NCBI RefSeq assembly: GCF_007989625.1 | Contig: NZ_BJUK01000016.1 | Coordinates: forward strand, 1 to 64,000 | Reading direction: 5' to 3' | DNA: 64,000 nucleotides | Origin: Bisbaumannia pacifica | GTDB taxonomy: Bacteria; Pseudomonadota; Gammaproteobacteria; Pseudomonadales; Halomonadaceae | Shown: piece by piece, positions 1 through 10,497 of the stretch | Layout of the letters: each line of letters opens with the position of its first letter | Position numbering within the stretch: the first letter of the stretch is position 1 | The notes under the pieces: generated by a model | The model's input: the letters and a program-made list of their open reading frames with translations, nothing else | Databases searched by the model: none | What the model was told of the DNA's origin: nothing | Position numbers and translations under genes: made by a program

Positions 1-25
1 GCGGCCCCGCCATTGGCGGGGCCGC
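1..25. terminator. GC-rich hairpin downstream of the NCS2 permease gene
   Basis: An 11-bp perfect stem (GCGGCCCCGCC / GGCGGGGCCGC) closes on ATT. It lies just beyond the stop of the minus-strand permease gene. Any T-tract for that strand would fall outside the window. A nearly identical hairpin occurs at 42951-42975. Confidence 0.6.
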
Positions 26-44
26 TTGCGTTAGCGGGTGGGAA

Positions 45-1547
45 TCAATCGCCAGAAGGCAGGGGACGCTCCTGCTTGGCACCCTGCAGGGCGAAGTAGG
101 CGAAGAAGGCGGCCATCACCACATAGCCCAGGGCGAAGTCCGGGGCGGCATTGAAGGCCAGCTTGGGGGCGTGCATCAGGCCCACGAAGGAGAAGCCTGC
201 CGCCACCAGGGCGAAGGCCGCGGCGCGACGGAACTGCTGGTCGATCACCGAGACGGTCATGGCGCCGAGCATGATGGCGGTGAACATGGCGCCCTGGCCC
301 AGGGGCACGATGCCGCTGGAAATGCCGGCCACCGTCTCCTCGGCGGCGCGGCCGAAGCGGGTCATCACGTAGTTGGCGAAATAGGGCAGCATGGCCAGGG
401 CCACCGCCGGGTAGTAGCGGGTGTCGTTGGCCTGGAAGGCGGTAGCGATCATCGACATGCCGACGAAGACCAGAATCGGCGCCACTACCGAGACCGGAAT
501 GATCGCCGCCAGCACGGCGATCAGGCCGAACATGGTAGTGATGGCGTAGACGGCACCGTTGAGGAGGCTGTAGCCGCGGCCGGCGCCCATCCACTTGGCG
601 CCCACGGTGGCGATATAGACGGTGGTGGGGAAGACGCCGCCGAACAGGGCGCCGAGCATGGTACCCACGCCATCCACCGCCTGGCACTCGCGGACATCGT
701 ACTTGTCGCCGGCGGCCTCCATGGCCTCGACGTTGTTCATGGTCTCGATGGCGTTGTAGAGGGTGATCGGCAGCACCACGGTGAGGATCGCCAGCATGCT
801 GGTGAACAGCAGACCCAGGCCTTCGAACCAGGCCATATTGGGCAGCAGCGGATAGAAGCCCAGGTGGGTGAAGGCGTCAGAGAACTGGCCCTCTTCGGTG
901 GCGCCGATCAGGTAGGCCAGCACCGAGCCGATGATGATCGCGAACAGCGAGGTGGGCAGGCGGAAGGGCATGGCCACCCGGGCCACCAGGCCGACGATGA
1001 TGATGGCCAGCACCAGCAGGCCCACCACCGGAATCTCCAGGGTCTTGAAGAGCATCTCGCCGGCGATAAAGGTCAACGCCACCCCGGCCACGGCGCCGAG
1101 CATGGCGGCCCGGGGCAGGTTACGCTGCACCCAGCGGCCGATCAGGCTGATCACCGCCTCGATGGCGCCACTGATAAAGCAGGCCGCCACGGCCACCTTC
1201 CAGGCCAGCTCGGCATCGCCGGTCAACTGCTTGGCGGGCAGCAGCACGCCGAACAGGAAGACGAACATCACCGGGGTGGAGATGCCGTAGGAGAGGGCGG
1301 TGACGTCGGCGCGGTTCTCCTTGCGGGCCAGGCGCGCGGCGCTATAGGCGTAGTAGAAGTTGCCCACCATCACCGCCACGGCGGCGCCGGGAAGCACCTG
1401 GCCGAAGACGATGGCGGCCGGGAAGCCCAGGCCCAGCATGGTGATGGCGATGATCACGAAGTTGGCGATATTGTTCTGGAAGAGGGCGAAGAAGGCATCG
1501 GTGTCCTCCTTCTTGTACCAGGGATAGTGCACGGCGGGAGCGGTCAT
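45..1547 (-). CDS. NCS2-family nucleobase permease
   Basis: A 500-residue, very hydrophobic polytopic inner-membrane protein with roughly 12-14 transmembrane segments and little periplasmic or cytoplasmic bulk. Its pattern (N-terminal DTDAFFALFQNNIANF, the IETMNNVEAMEAAG stretch near the middle) fits the NCS2 xanthine/guanine/uracil permease superfamily, which imports nucleobases with protons or sodium. The exact substrate cannot be read from sequence. The gene is monocistronic, follows the terminator of phhC and starts at an ATG preceded by a weak GAGG. A RutR-like operator about 70 nt upstream suggests nucleobase-responsive repression and favours a purine or pyrimidine substrate. Confidence 0.85.
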   Translation of the reverse strand: MTAPAVHYPWYKKEDTDAFFALFQNNIANFVIIAITMLGLGFPAAIVFGQVLPGAAVAVMVGNFYYAYSAARLARKENRADVTALSYGISTPVMFVFLFGVLLPAKQLTGDAELAWKVAVAACFISGAIEAVISLIGRWVQRNLPRAAMLGAVAGVALTFIAGEMLFKTLEIPVVGLLVLAIIIVGLVARVAMPFRLPTSLFAIIIGSVLAYLIGATEEGQFSDAFTHLGFYPLLPNMAWFEGLGLLFTSMLAILTVVLPITLYNAIETMNNVEAMEAAGDKYDVRECQAVDGVGTMLGALFGGVFPTTVYIATVGAKWMGAGRGYSLLNGAVYAITTMFGLIAVLAAIIPVSVVAPILVFVGMSMIATAFQANDTRYYPAVALAMLPYFANYVMTRFGRAAEETVAGISSGIVPLGQGAMFTAIMLGAMTVSVIDQQFRRAAAFALVAAGFSFVGLMHAPKLAFNAAPDFALGYVVMAAFFAYFALQGAKQERPLPSGD

Positions 1548-1616
1548 AGCGGCCTCGTGTTATTGGACGTTGTGGCAAGGCAAAGGCTTGATTAGCGGAA
1601 TCAGTCTGACCCAAAA

Positions 1617-1632
1617 CTGACCGCTTGGTCAA
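1617..1632 (-). promoter_or_regulatory. RutR-like operator upstream of the NCS2 permease
   Basis: CTGACCGCTTGGTCAA matches the E. coli RutR consensus TTGACCANNTGGTCAA at 12 of the 14 specified positions. It forms a near-perfect dyad (TGACC/GGTCA) 70 nt before the permease start. RutR is a TetR-family repressor of pyrimidine and purine catabolism, so the site fits the target. Another TetR-family repressor with a similar half-site is possible. A separate 12-bp palindrome, CTGATATATCAG, sits at 1684-1695. Confidence 0.55.
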
Positions 1633-1756
1633 TTTTTGCTTGCGCGAAGCGTCCGGCGATGGTAGGCGGCGGATTCTAACCCACTGATATATCAGCGCAA
1701 GCTATGCCGTTTATCATGGCGAAAGAGGGCGAGGAGAGAGCTACCGGCGCGGTTGA

Positions 1757-1793
1757 TAGAAAACACAATGCCCGGGCCAAGGCCCGGGCATTG
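1757..1793 (-). terminator. Rho-independent terminator of phhABC
   Basis: A 13-bp stem (CAATGCCCGGGCC / GGCCCGGGCATTG, 1766-1793) is followed on the minus strand by GTGTTTTC. It lies 24 nt beyond the phhC stop codon and should end the phhABC transcript. Confidence 0.85.
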
Positions 1794-1816
1794 CGAGAGG
1801 CGGGAGTGCTGACGGC

Positions 1817-3004
1817 TTAGTTGACCGCGGCGATCGCCTTGGTCAGGTACTCCAGATTCTCGGTGGAGAAGCCTGCCACGTTGGCACGACCGGAGCGCAC
1901 CATGTAGATGCCGAACTCGTCGCGCAGGCGGTCCACCTGCTCCGGGGCGAGGCCGGTGTAGGAGAACATGCCGCGCTGCTCGCCCACGCAGGCGTACTTC
2001 TCGGCCAGGCCGTGGGGCGCGAGGGCCGCCACGAAGTCCTGACGCAGGCCGTTGATGCGGTCGCGCATCTCGGTGAGCTCACTGCGCCACTGGGCGGCCA
2101 GTTCGGCGGACTCGAGGATCTCGGTGACGATGGCGCCGCCATGGGAGGGCGGGTTGGAGTAGTTCTCCCGGGCCACGATGGCCATCTGGGAGCGTACATT
2201 CTCCATCTGCTCGTTGTTCCTGGCCACCGCGATCATGGCGCCGGTGCGCTCGCTGTAGATGCCGAAGTTCTTGGAACAGGAGCTGGTGATCAGCACCTCG
2301 TCCAGGTTCTCGGCCAGCAGGCGCACGCCGAAGGCGTCCTCGTCGAGGCCCTCGCCGAAGCCCTGGTAGGCGAAGTCCACCAGCGGCAGCAGTTCGCGCT
2401 CCTGGACCACCGCCAGCACCTGGCGCCACTGCTCCTGGGAGAGGTCGAAGCCGGAGGGGTTGTGGCAGCAGGCGTGGAGCACCACCACGTCGCCCACCGG
2501 GATCTCCTTGAGGGCGGCCAGCATGCCGGCGAAGTCGAGGCGGTTCTCGGCGTCCACATAGGGGTACTTGCCGAGCTTGAGGCCGGCGGCTTCGAAGATG
2601 CCCAGGTGGTTCGGCCAGGTGGGGTCGCTGACCCAGATGCCCTTGCCGGGCAGCTGGCTCTTGATGAAGTCGGCGGCCAGGCGCAGGGCACCGGTGCCGC
2701 CCGGGGACTGGGTGGCGCTGGCGCGGCCGGCATCTAGCACCGGGGAGTCGGCACCGAAGATCAGCGGCAGGATCACCTTGCCATAGCGGGGGTCACCATG
2801 GGAGCCGATATAGGTCTTGGTGGTCTCGTTCTTCAGCAGCAGCGCCTCGGCCTCCTTGACGGCGCGCATTACCGGGGTGTTGCCCTTGGCATCACGGTAG
2901 ACCCCGACCCCCAGGTCCACCTTGTTGGGGTTGGTGTCCTTGTTGAAGGCCTCGATCAGCCCGAGGATGGCATCCCCGGGCACCCGCTGAATCTGCTCGA
3001 ACAT
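1817..3004 (-). CDS. phhC: Aromatic amino acid aminotransferase (PhhC/TyrB type)
   Basis: A 395-residue class I PLP-dependent aminotransferase of the AspC/TyrB subgroup. It transfers the amino group of tyrosine or phenylalanine to 2-oxoglutarate, giving 4-hydroxyphenylpyruvate for Hpd. Visible active-site residues are N182 in HNPSG, D210 and Y213 in LVDFAYQGF, the PLP lysine K245 in SSCSKNFG, and R373 in SGRANVAG. The ATG directly abuts the phhB stop (TAAATG), so the two are probably translationally coupled. It is the last gene of phhABC, as in Pseudomonas. Aspartate may also be a substrate. Confidence 0.92.
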   Translation of the reverse strand: MFEQIQRVPGDAILGLIEAFNKDTNPNKVDLGVGVYRDAKGNTPVMRAVKEAEALLLKNETTKTYIGSHGDPRYGKVILPLIFGADSPVLDAGRASATQSPGGTGALRLAADFIKSQLPGKGIWVSDPTWPNHLGIFEAAGLKLGKYPYVDAENRLDFAGMLAALKEIPVGDVVVLHACCHNPSGFDLSQEQWRQVLAVVQERELLPLVDFAYQGFGEGLDEDAFGVRLLAENLDEVLITSSCSKNFGIYSERTGAMIAVARNNEQMENVRSQMAIVARENYSNPPSHGGAIVTEILESAELAAQWRSELTEMRDRINGLRQDFVAALAPHGLAEKYACVGEQRGMFSYTGLAPEQVDRLRDEFGIYMVRSGRANVAGFSTENLEYLTKAIAAVN

Positions 3005-3343
3005 TTACGCTGCTACCTCGTCGGTTCTGGCGGCTAGGATGAAATCGTTCTTGTGCAGGCCCTTCATCTCGTGGGACCACCAGGTCACCGTGACCTTGCC
3101 CCACTCGGTGAGCAGGGCCGGATGGTGACCGGCGGCCTCGGCGATCTCCCCCACCCGATTGGTGAAGGCCAGGGCCTGCTGGAAGTTGCGGAAGGTAAAG
3201 ACCCGCTCCAGCTGCATGATGCCATCGCGCTCGACGATCTGCCACTGGGGCAGATCGGCCAGGTAGGTGTCGCGCTCCTCCGGGGTGACCTGGGGGGCAT
3301 CCCCGCGGCAGGCCTGGCATTTTTCCTGGGCTAGTTCGCTCAT
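3005..3343 (-). CDS. phhB: Pterin-4a-carbinolamine dehydratase
   Basis: A 112-residue protein with the family signature centred on [10 protein letters not shown]...W...[13 protein letters not shown], where the paired histidines and the later histidine and aspartate form the active site. It dehydrates the 4a-hydroxypterin left by phenylalanine hydroxylase so the cofactor can be reduced again. It sits between phhA (30 nt spacer) and phhC (zero spacer). Two cysteines near the N-terminus (CQACRG) are a common but non-catalytic feature. Family members can also serve as nuclear or transcriptional cofactors in animals, which is not relevant here. Confidence 0.93.
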   Translation of the reverse strand: MSELAQEKCQACRGDAPQVTPEERDTYLADLPQWQIVERDGIMQLERVFTFRNFQQALAFTNRVGEIAEAAGHHPALLTEWGKVTVTWWSHEMKGLHKNDFILAARTDEVAA

Positions 3344-3373
3344 GGCGTGGCTCCTGGTCGGTCGGTGGATGAC

Positions 3374-4180
3374 TCAATGGGCGGCCCGGGACGCGTTCGC
3401 CGCCTCCTTGGGAGGAAAACGGGGAGGATAGAGGCCGAGCGCCATGGCCTGGTGGACCAGGGCCATGATGTCACACCGGGCCAGCTCCTGCAGGGCCTCC
3501 AGGCTATCGAGAACATAGTAGAGGGGCTGGAGGATATCGATGCGATAGGGGGTGCGCAGGGCATCCAGGGCATCGAATCGGTGGTGCTCCGGGGCCTCCG
3601 AGAGGGCGTATCGGGTCTCTTTGGGGGAGGAGAGGATGCCGCCGCCGTAGATGCGCCGCCCCTGGGGGGTGTCCACCAGGCCGAACTCCACCGTCATCCA
3701 GTAGAGGCGCGCCAGATAGACCCGCTCGGCGGGGCTCGCCGCCAGGCCCAGGCGGCCATAGGTGGCGGTGAAATCGGCGAAGGCCGGATGGGTCAGCATG
3801 GGGCAGTGGCCGAAGAGCTCGTGGAAGATATCCGGCTCCTGCAGGTAGTCCATCTCCTCCGGGGTACGGATAAAGGTGGCCACCGGGAAGCGCCGGCTGG
3901 CCAGCAGCTCGAAGAAGGTATCGAAGGGGATCAACGCCGGCACCGGGGCCGTGCGCCAGCCGGTGGCGGCCTCCAGCACACGATCCACCTCGGTCAGTTG
4001 GGGAATGCGCTCCCGGGGCAGGGCCAGGCACTCCAGGCCGTCCAGGTAGGCCTGGCAGGCGCGTCCGGTAAGCAGCTCGAGCTGGCGCTGGATCAGTGCC
4101 TGCCAGGTGGCGTTTTCCACCGCGCTGTAGGCGATATGACCTCGGGCATCGGGTTGGTGGGCCTGATACTGGGTCGTCAT
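3374..4180 (-). CDS. phhA: Phenylalanine 4-monooxygenase
   Basis: A 268-residue non-haem iron, pterin-dependent aromatic amino acid hydroxylase that converts phenylalanine to tyrosine. The iron-binding motif is plain in PDIFHELFGHCPMLTHP (two histidines), with the glutamate ligand further on. I chose the ATG at 4180 because GGAGGT precedes it and it gives the usual bacterial length; the open frame runs 63 codons further upstream without family similarity. It heads the phhABC operon and is divergent from phhR, with a TyrR-type box between them. The cofactor is probably tetrahydromonapterin, given folE-folX in this window. Confidence 0.95.
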   Translation of the reverse strand: MTTQYQAHQPDARGHIAYSAVENATWQALIQRQLELLTGRACQAYLDGLECLALPRERIPQLTEVDRVLEAATGWRTAPVPALIPFDTFFELLASRRFPVATFIRTPEEMDYLQEPDIFHELFGHCPMLTHPAFADFTATYGRLGLAASPAERVYLARLYWMTVEFGLVDTPQGRRIYGGGILSSPKETRYALSEAPEHHRFDALDALRTPYRIDILQPLYYVLDSLEALQELARCDIMALVHQAMALGLYPPRFPPKEAANASRAAH

Positions 4181-4363
4181 GGGGCACCTCCGGCCTGGCC
4201 GTGGACGCTCTTGCAGTGTAGACGGCAGCGGTTGAGACCCGAGACCCGAACCCGAGACCCAGTGCCGTGCCGTCAACCTACCCGTACGACCCGCGGTGGC
4301 GTCATGGCGTTCCTTATCGCGGAATGGCCCCGACGGGTGTGGCTTGCCAGGCGCCCCGGGCGG

Positions 4364-4381
4364 TGTCACGATATCTTTACA
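4364..4381. promoter_or_regulatory. TyrR/PhhR-type box between phhA and phhR
   Basis: TGTCACGATATCTTTACA fits the TyrR consensus TGTAAA-N6-TTTACA at 9 of 12 specified positions. It lies in the divergent phhA-phhR region, 183 nt before the phhA ATG and 62 nt before phhR. Two very similar boxes occur before hpd at 15225 and 15297. Confidence 0.7.
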
Positions 4382-4443
4382 AACCGGTCAGGTCAGCGTG
4401 ACGCCCAAAGTGGCGGCACGACACGTTATTTTACGAGACGGCT

Positions 4444-6003
4444 ATGCGATTGAAGTTTCACTGCCAGAACCGCATCGGCATCCTGCGGGATATCGTCGCC
4501 CAGTTCGCCGACTACGGGGTCAATGTGGCCCGGGGCGAGGTGGGGGGCGATCACGGCAACACCATCTACCTCTACCTGCCGCAACTGCTCAACGCCCAGC
4601 TGGCGACGCTGAAGCCGGTGTTGGAGCAGATTCCCGGGGTCTTCGGGGTCAAGCGGGTCAGCCTGATGCCCAGCGAGCGGCGCCACCTGGAGCTGGATGC
4701 GCTCTTGTCGTCGCTCTCCGACCCGGTGATGTCCATCGACATGGAGGGGCATATCGTCGCCGCCAACCGCGCCGCCGGGCAGATGCTGGGGGTGCGGGTG
4801 GACGAGGTGCCGGGGCTGTCCCTGGATCGCTACCTGCCGGACCTCGACCTGCCGGCGCTGATTCGCCGTAACAACGCTCGGGTCAACGGCCTGCGGCTCA
4901 AACTCAAGGAGGCCACCTACCTGGCGGATATCTCGCCGCTGCACAGCGAGAAGGACGACGATGTGGCCTCCCTGGCCGGGGCCGTGGTGACCCTGCATCG
5001 GGCCGATAGGATCGGCAAGCGCATCTACCAGGTGCAGCGTCAGGAGCTGCGTGGCTTCGATGCGCTCTTCCAGGCCAGCCCGCGGCTCGCCGCGGTGATT
5101 CGGGAGGCGCGACGCATGGCCCCGCTCGATGCCCCCCTGCTGATCCAGGGCGAGACCGGCACCGGCAAGGAGCTGCTGGCGCGGGCCTGCCACCTGGCCA
5201 GCTCCCGGGGCCAGGCGCCCTTTATGGCGCTGAACTGCGCCGGCCTGCCGGAGTCCATGGCCGAGACCGAGCTGTTCGGCTATGCTCCCGGCGCCTTCGA
5301 GGGCGCGCGCCCGGAGGGCAAGCTGGGGCTGCTGGAGCTGACCGCCGGCGGCACCATCTTCCTCGACGAGGTGGGGGAGATGAGCCCGCGGCTGCAGGTG
5401 AAGCTGCTGCGCTTCCTACAGGACGGCGGCTTCCGCCGGGTGGGCAGCGACGAGGAGACCTACCTGGACGTGCGGGTGATCTGTGCCACCCAGCAGGACC
5501 TGCCGGCGCTGTGTGCCGAGGGAGGCTTCCGCGAGGACCTCTACCATCGCCTCAACGTGCTGTCCCTGACGGTACCGCCGCTGCGCGACTGCCTGGACGG
5601 CATCGAGCCCCTGGCGGAGCACTTTCTCGACCGTGCGGCCCGCCAGATCGGCCGCCCCCTGCCGCGACTCTCCGCCGAGGCCCTGGCGCGCCTGGCCGGC
5701 TACCACTGGCCGGGCAACGTGCGCCAGCTGGAGAACGTGCTCTTCCAGGCGGCCTCGCTCTGCGAGGGCGAGGTGATCGAAGCGGGGCACCTGCGCCTGC
5801 CGGCGGTGGGCAAGCGCCAGGGCCTCGACGGCATCGACCTGGAGGGTCCACTGACCGAGATCCTCGGCGAGGTGGAACGCCGGGTGCTGGCGGCCCTCTA
5901 TCCCCAGTACCCCTCGAGTCGCCAACTGGGCAAGCGCCTGGGGGTCTCGCATACCACCATCGCCAACAAGCTCAAGCGTCATGGGATCGCAGGAGAGGAA
6001 TAA
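4444..6003 (+). CDS. phhR: TyrR/PhhR-family transcriptional regulator
   Basis: A 519-residue regulator. Domain order: ACT domain (about 1-75), PAS (about 82-190), AAA+ ATPase (about 205-435) and C-terminal Fis-type HTH (about 480-515, GKRLGVSHTTIANKLKRHG). Walker A is GETGTGKE at 236-243; Walker B is near 302-312 (GGTIFLDEVGEM). The sigma-54 contact loop reads GAFEGA instead of GAFTGA, so direct sigma-54 activation is doubtful, in line with TyrR proteins that act on sigma-70 promoters. It binds aromatic amino acids through the ACT and AAA+ domains. It is divergent from phhABC and probably also controls hpd. Confidence 0.93.
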   Translation: MRLKFHCQNRIGILRDIVAQFADYGVNVARGEVGGDHGNTIYLYLPQLLNAQLATLKPVLEQIPGVFGVKRVSLMPSERRHLELDALLSSLSDPVMSIDMEGHIVAANRAAGQMLGVRVDEVPGLSLDRYLPDLDLPALIRRNNARVNGLRLKLKEATYLADISPLHSEKDDDVASLAGAVVTLHRADRIGKRIYQVQRQELRGFDALFQASPRLAAVIREARRMAPLDAPLLIQGETGTGKELLARACHLASSRGQAPFMALNCAGLPESMAETELFGYAPGAFEGARPEGKLGLLELTAGGTIFLDEVGEMSPRLQVKLLRFLQDGGFRRVGSDEETYLDVRVICATQQDLPALCAEGGFREDLYHRLNVLSLTVPPLRDCLDGIEPLAEHFLDRAARQIGRPLPRLSAEALARLAGYHWPGNVRQLENVLFQAASLCEGEVIEAGHLRLPAVGKRQGLDGIDLEGPLTEILGEVERRVLAALYPQYPSSRQLGKRLGVSHTTIANKLKRHGIAGEE

Positions 6004-6013
6004 GCGGGGGCCG

Positions 6014-6604
6014 ATGAGAATACCGCTGACCATCAAGCTGGCCTTTAGTCTCTGGATGTTGGTCTGGGCGCCGACCTATGCCTGGCTGCTAGGTCCGCAG
6101 AACTTCTTCTGGCTATGCAACCTGGCCAACTTCCTGCTGTTGATCGGCCTGTGGCGGGAGAGCCGCCTGCTGTGTTCCATGCAGTGGCTGGCGGTGGCCC
6201 TGGTGGGGCTGCTGTGGGGCCTGGACGTGGCGGGGGCGGCGCTGTTCGGCGTCCATCCCATCGGCGGCACCGAATACATGTTCGATGCGGGGCAACCCCT
6301 GCTGACCCGGGGCCTCTCCTTCTATCACCTGGGGCTGCCACTGGTGGCCGGCTTCGCGGTCTGGCGCCTGGGCTATGATCGCCGCGCCCTGGTCGGCCAG
6401 GCCCTGCTCACCGCGGCGGTCATTCCACTGACCTATCTCGTCACCGAGGCCGAGCGCAATATCAACTGGGTCGAGGGGCCCTTCGGGGTTCCCCAGGAGG
6501 CCCTGGCCCCGATGCTCTATCTGCCGCTGTTGATGATCGCCTGGCCCCTGGCCCTCTATCTGCCCGTGCACCTGGCGACCCTCTGGGCGAGCCGACGGCG
6601 TTGA
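6014..6604 (+). CDS. Conserved membrane protein of unknown function
   Basis: A 196-residue protein with about five or six hydrophobic segments and no recognisable catalytic motif. The ATG at 6014 lies 10 nt after the phhR stop and starts a typical signal-anchor (MRIPLTIKLAFSLWM). The open frame extends 11 codons upstream into phhR, but that would overlap phhR. Close spacing suggests co-transcription with phhR, but nothing in the protein links it to aromatic metabolism. I do not recognise the family. Confidence 0.65.
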   Translation: MRIPLTIKLAFSLWMLVWAPTYAWLLGPQNFFWLCNLANFLLLIGLWRESRLLCSMQWLAVALVGLLWGLDVAGAALFGVHPIGGTEYMFDAGQPLLTRGLSFYHLGLPLVAGFAVWRLGYDRRALVGQALLTAAVIPLTYLVTEAERNINWVEGPFGVPQEALAPMLYLPLLMIAWPLALYLPVHLATLWASRRR

Positions 6605-6667
6605 GGCTTGCCAGTCGGGCCCGACGCCTCCACCCAGCCCGTGCATCTGTTGGCGCTGGCGATGGTG

Positions 6668-8635
<1,968 letters not shown>

Positions 8636-8761
8636 GGCGAGGGCGTCCCTGAGATGACTGTCTGGCCATCTTACCCTGCCTGCGTCGGCGTCGCAGGAGT
8701 GGCATAATGGGGCGCTCCACTCATTTTGCCTCTCGAGGCGTTCGCAGCGGCAGGAGTCTTT

Positions 8762-9166
8762 ATGTCTTCCCGGGTCCCCCTCTATGGCGTCGGCGACGCC
8801 ACCCTGCAAGCCCTGGGCGGCGAAGCGGCGGTGGCGGAGCTGGTGTGCCGCTTCTATGCGGCCATGGAGCGGCTGCCCGAGGCACGGCGCATTCGCGCCA
8901 TGCACCCCGACTCCCTGGCCGAGTCCCGGGACAAGCTCACCACCTTCCTGATCGGCTGGATGGGTGGCCCCCGGCGCTACCGGGAGCGCTTCGGCCCGAT
9001 CGCCATTCCCGCCGCTCATCGGCATCTGGATATCGGCCCCGCGGAGCGCGATGCTTGGCTTAGCTGCATGGCGGTGGCATTGGCAGAGATGGCGGTAGCC
9101 GAACCGTTGCGTCATTACCTGCTGACGCAGCTGCGTCATCCCGCCGAGATGTGCCGGTCGCGCTAG
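8762..9166 (+). CDS. Group II truncated haemoglobin
   Basis: A 134-residue haem protein with the GlbO-type pattern: a YGVGDATLQALGG-like start, GWMGGPRRYRERFG, then a histidine in the AAHRHLDIG stretch that serves as the proximal haem ligand, and AERDAWLSCM. Such proteins bind oxygen or nitric oxide in the cytoplasm. CAGGAG precedes the ATG at 8762; an in-frame ATG at 8726 lacks a ribosome site. Its last codons, including the stop region, are repeated at 9198-9222. Confidence 0.88.
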   Translation: MSSRVPLYGVGDATLQALGGEAAVAELVCRFYAAMERLPEARRIRAMHPDSLAESRDKLTTFLIGWMGGPRRYRERFGPIAIPAAHRHLDIGPAERDAWLSCMAVALAEMAVAEPLRHYLLTQLRHPAEMCRSR

Positions 9167-9222
9167 TCGTTCGGGACGCCGGTGGTGCCCCGATACTGCC
9201 GAGATGTACCGGTCGCGTTACT
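9143..9222. repeat. Duplicated 3' end of the haemoglobin gene
   Basis: The last eight codons plus stop of the haemoglobin gene (9143-9167, starting GCCGAGATGTGCCGG) recur at 9198-9222 (starting GCCGAGATGTACCGG) with 3 mismatches in 25 nt. The second copy has lost the stop (TAG to TAC) and runs into the stop of the convergent cyclase gene. Similar duplicated gene ends follow cfa, fdhA and lapB. Confidence 0.85.
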
Positions 9223-10144
9223 CTTCCGCGCTACCGACGGCGCGATTGCGCCCCGACTCCTTGGCGATATAGAGGTGGCAATCGGCGCGATCGATCAGCG
9301 CCTCGCGACTCTCGCCGATGCGGTATTCGGCGACGCCCAGGCTGATGGTGAGTCGGTGGCGGGGCAGGCCGAAGTCGTGGCCGGCGACTCGCTCGCGGAG
9401 TCGCTGCGCCACGTTCAGGGCCTGGGGTTTGGGGGTCAGTGGCAGCAGCACGGCGAACTCCTCGCCGCCGAGTCGCGCCAGCATATCTTCACCGCGCAGC
9501 AGCTCCTGGCACAGCTCGGAGAGTCGCCCCAGGACCTCGTCGCCCTTGAGGTGCCCCCAGGTGTCGTTGACCCGTTTGAAGTGATCCAGGTCGAAGAGAA
9601 TCAACGACAGCGGCGTGCCGTGGCGACAACTCAGCGAGAGTTGGTGATCCAGGCAGCTCATCAGCTTGCGGCGGTTGGGCAGGCCGGTGAGTTCGTCGGT
9701 GTCGGAGAGTTCGCGCAGGTGCGCCTGGTGGGCGATCTGCTCGCTGATATCGACCATGATGCCGTGCCAGAGGGTGCCGTCGCCATGGGGTTCCGGCTGG
9801 GCGCGCACTCCGAACCAGGCCTCGCTGCCGCCGGGGCGGGTCAGGCGCACCTGGGTGGCGATCAGGCTCAGGCTCTTGGCGGAACGCTCCACGGCCACCA
9901 TGAGCCGGGGAAAGTCCTCGGGATGGACCCGGTCGAAGGCGTGGCGCCCATCCACGGCGAGGCGTTGCCGTTGACGGGCATCGCCCAGCACCCGGCGGTC
10001 GGCGCCGGCCAGGTAGGGGAAGCGGATGGCACCCTCGGCGCTGCGATAGCACTGGAAGATCAGCCCCGGCAGGCGATCGCCGAGGAGCGCCAACGGCTGC
10101 GAGGCCTCCCCGGTCTGCTCCAGGGTGGTGGTGTCGAAAGGCAT
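9218..10144 (-). CDS. PAS-GGDEF diguanylate cyclase
   Basis: A 308-residue cytoplasmic protein with a PAS domain (about 25-140, with the HPEDF and F.V.... pattern of PAS_3 folds) and a GGDEF domain (about 150-305). The active site is GGEEF at 226-230 and an RxxD inhibitory site (RGED, 217-220) sits five residues upstream, so it should make cyclic di-GMP with product inhibition. There are no membrane segments. The sensed signal is unknown. It is convergent with the haemoglobin gene; PAS plus a neighbouring globin hints at oxygen or NO sensing, but this is speculation. Confidence 0.9.
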   Translation of the reverse strand: MPFDTTTLEQTGEASQPLALLGDRLPGLIFQCYRSAEGAIRFPYLAGADRRVLGDARQRQRLAVDGRHAFDRVHPEDFPRLMVAVERSAKSLSLIATQVRLTRPGGSEAWFGVRAQPEPHGDGTLWHGIMVDISEQIAHQAHLRELSDTDELTGLPNRRKLMSCLDHQLSLSCRHGTPLSLILFDLDHFKRVNDTWGHLKGDEVLGRLSELCQELLRGEDMLARLGGEEFAVLLPLTPKPQALNVAQRLRERVAGHDFGLPRHRLTISLGVAEYRIGESREALIDRADCHLYIAKESGRNRAVGSAEE

Positions 10145-10336
10145 GGGCCTTCCCTGCGTATGATGTTCTTATTATCCGCCGGTCGGCGCCGGCGACTTTA
10201 TTAGTCTTTAACGAACGAACATCCTACCCGTTGAGAACCGGGAGGGTATCGTCTCTTGGAAGTAGGCTATTTTCCACAGCTTTTGTAGGAGATTGGCTAC
10301 AAACCGAACCTGGCGCCGGGAGCATTTTCGGAGAGT

Positions 10337-10497
10337 ATCATAGCGCGCTCGGCGTTCCCGAGAGAAGAGTCCCAGGCGCTCCCAGGAGAAGACCACCTGC
10401 CATAGCCGCACGCAGATGGTGAGCGCTCCATTATCGGGGGGCATCGTAGCGTCCCAGGCGTCCCCGGGAGAAGACCACCTGCCAGAGCTGCAGATGG
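10337..10497 (-). repeat. Two degraded copies of the cfa 3' end
   Basis: The end of cfa (10441-10497, encoding LWQVVFSRGRLGRYDA) is followed by a copy at 10369-10419 that would read RLWQVVFSWERLGL, and a more degraded copy at 10337-10369 reading LFSRERRARYD. All three are in the same orientation. The copies lie after the cfa stop, so they are non-coding relics of tandem duplication. The rest of 10145-10336 shows no gene. Confidence 0.85.

Noticed and set aside
171-1595. A long histidine- and glycine-rich open frame on the plus strand
   Set aside because: It lies antisense to the NCS2 permease and is the compositional shadow of that GC-rich gene. It has no ribosome site and no family similarity.
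4181-4363. A sigma-54 promoter for phhA, as reported in Pseudomonas
   Set aside because: No sequence on the minus strand keeps both GG and GC with the right spacing, and PhhR here has GAFEGA.
8636-9139. A 168-codon N-terminal extension of recQ
   Set aside because: It is antisense to the well-supported haemoglobin gene, has no RecQ similarity, and the conserved RecQ start is at 8635.
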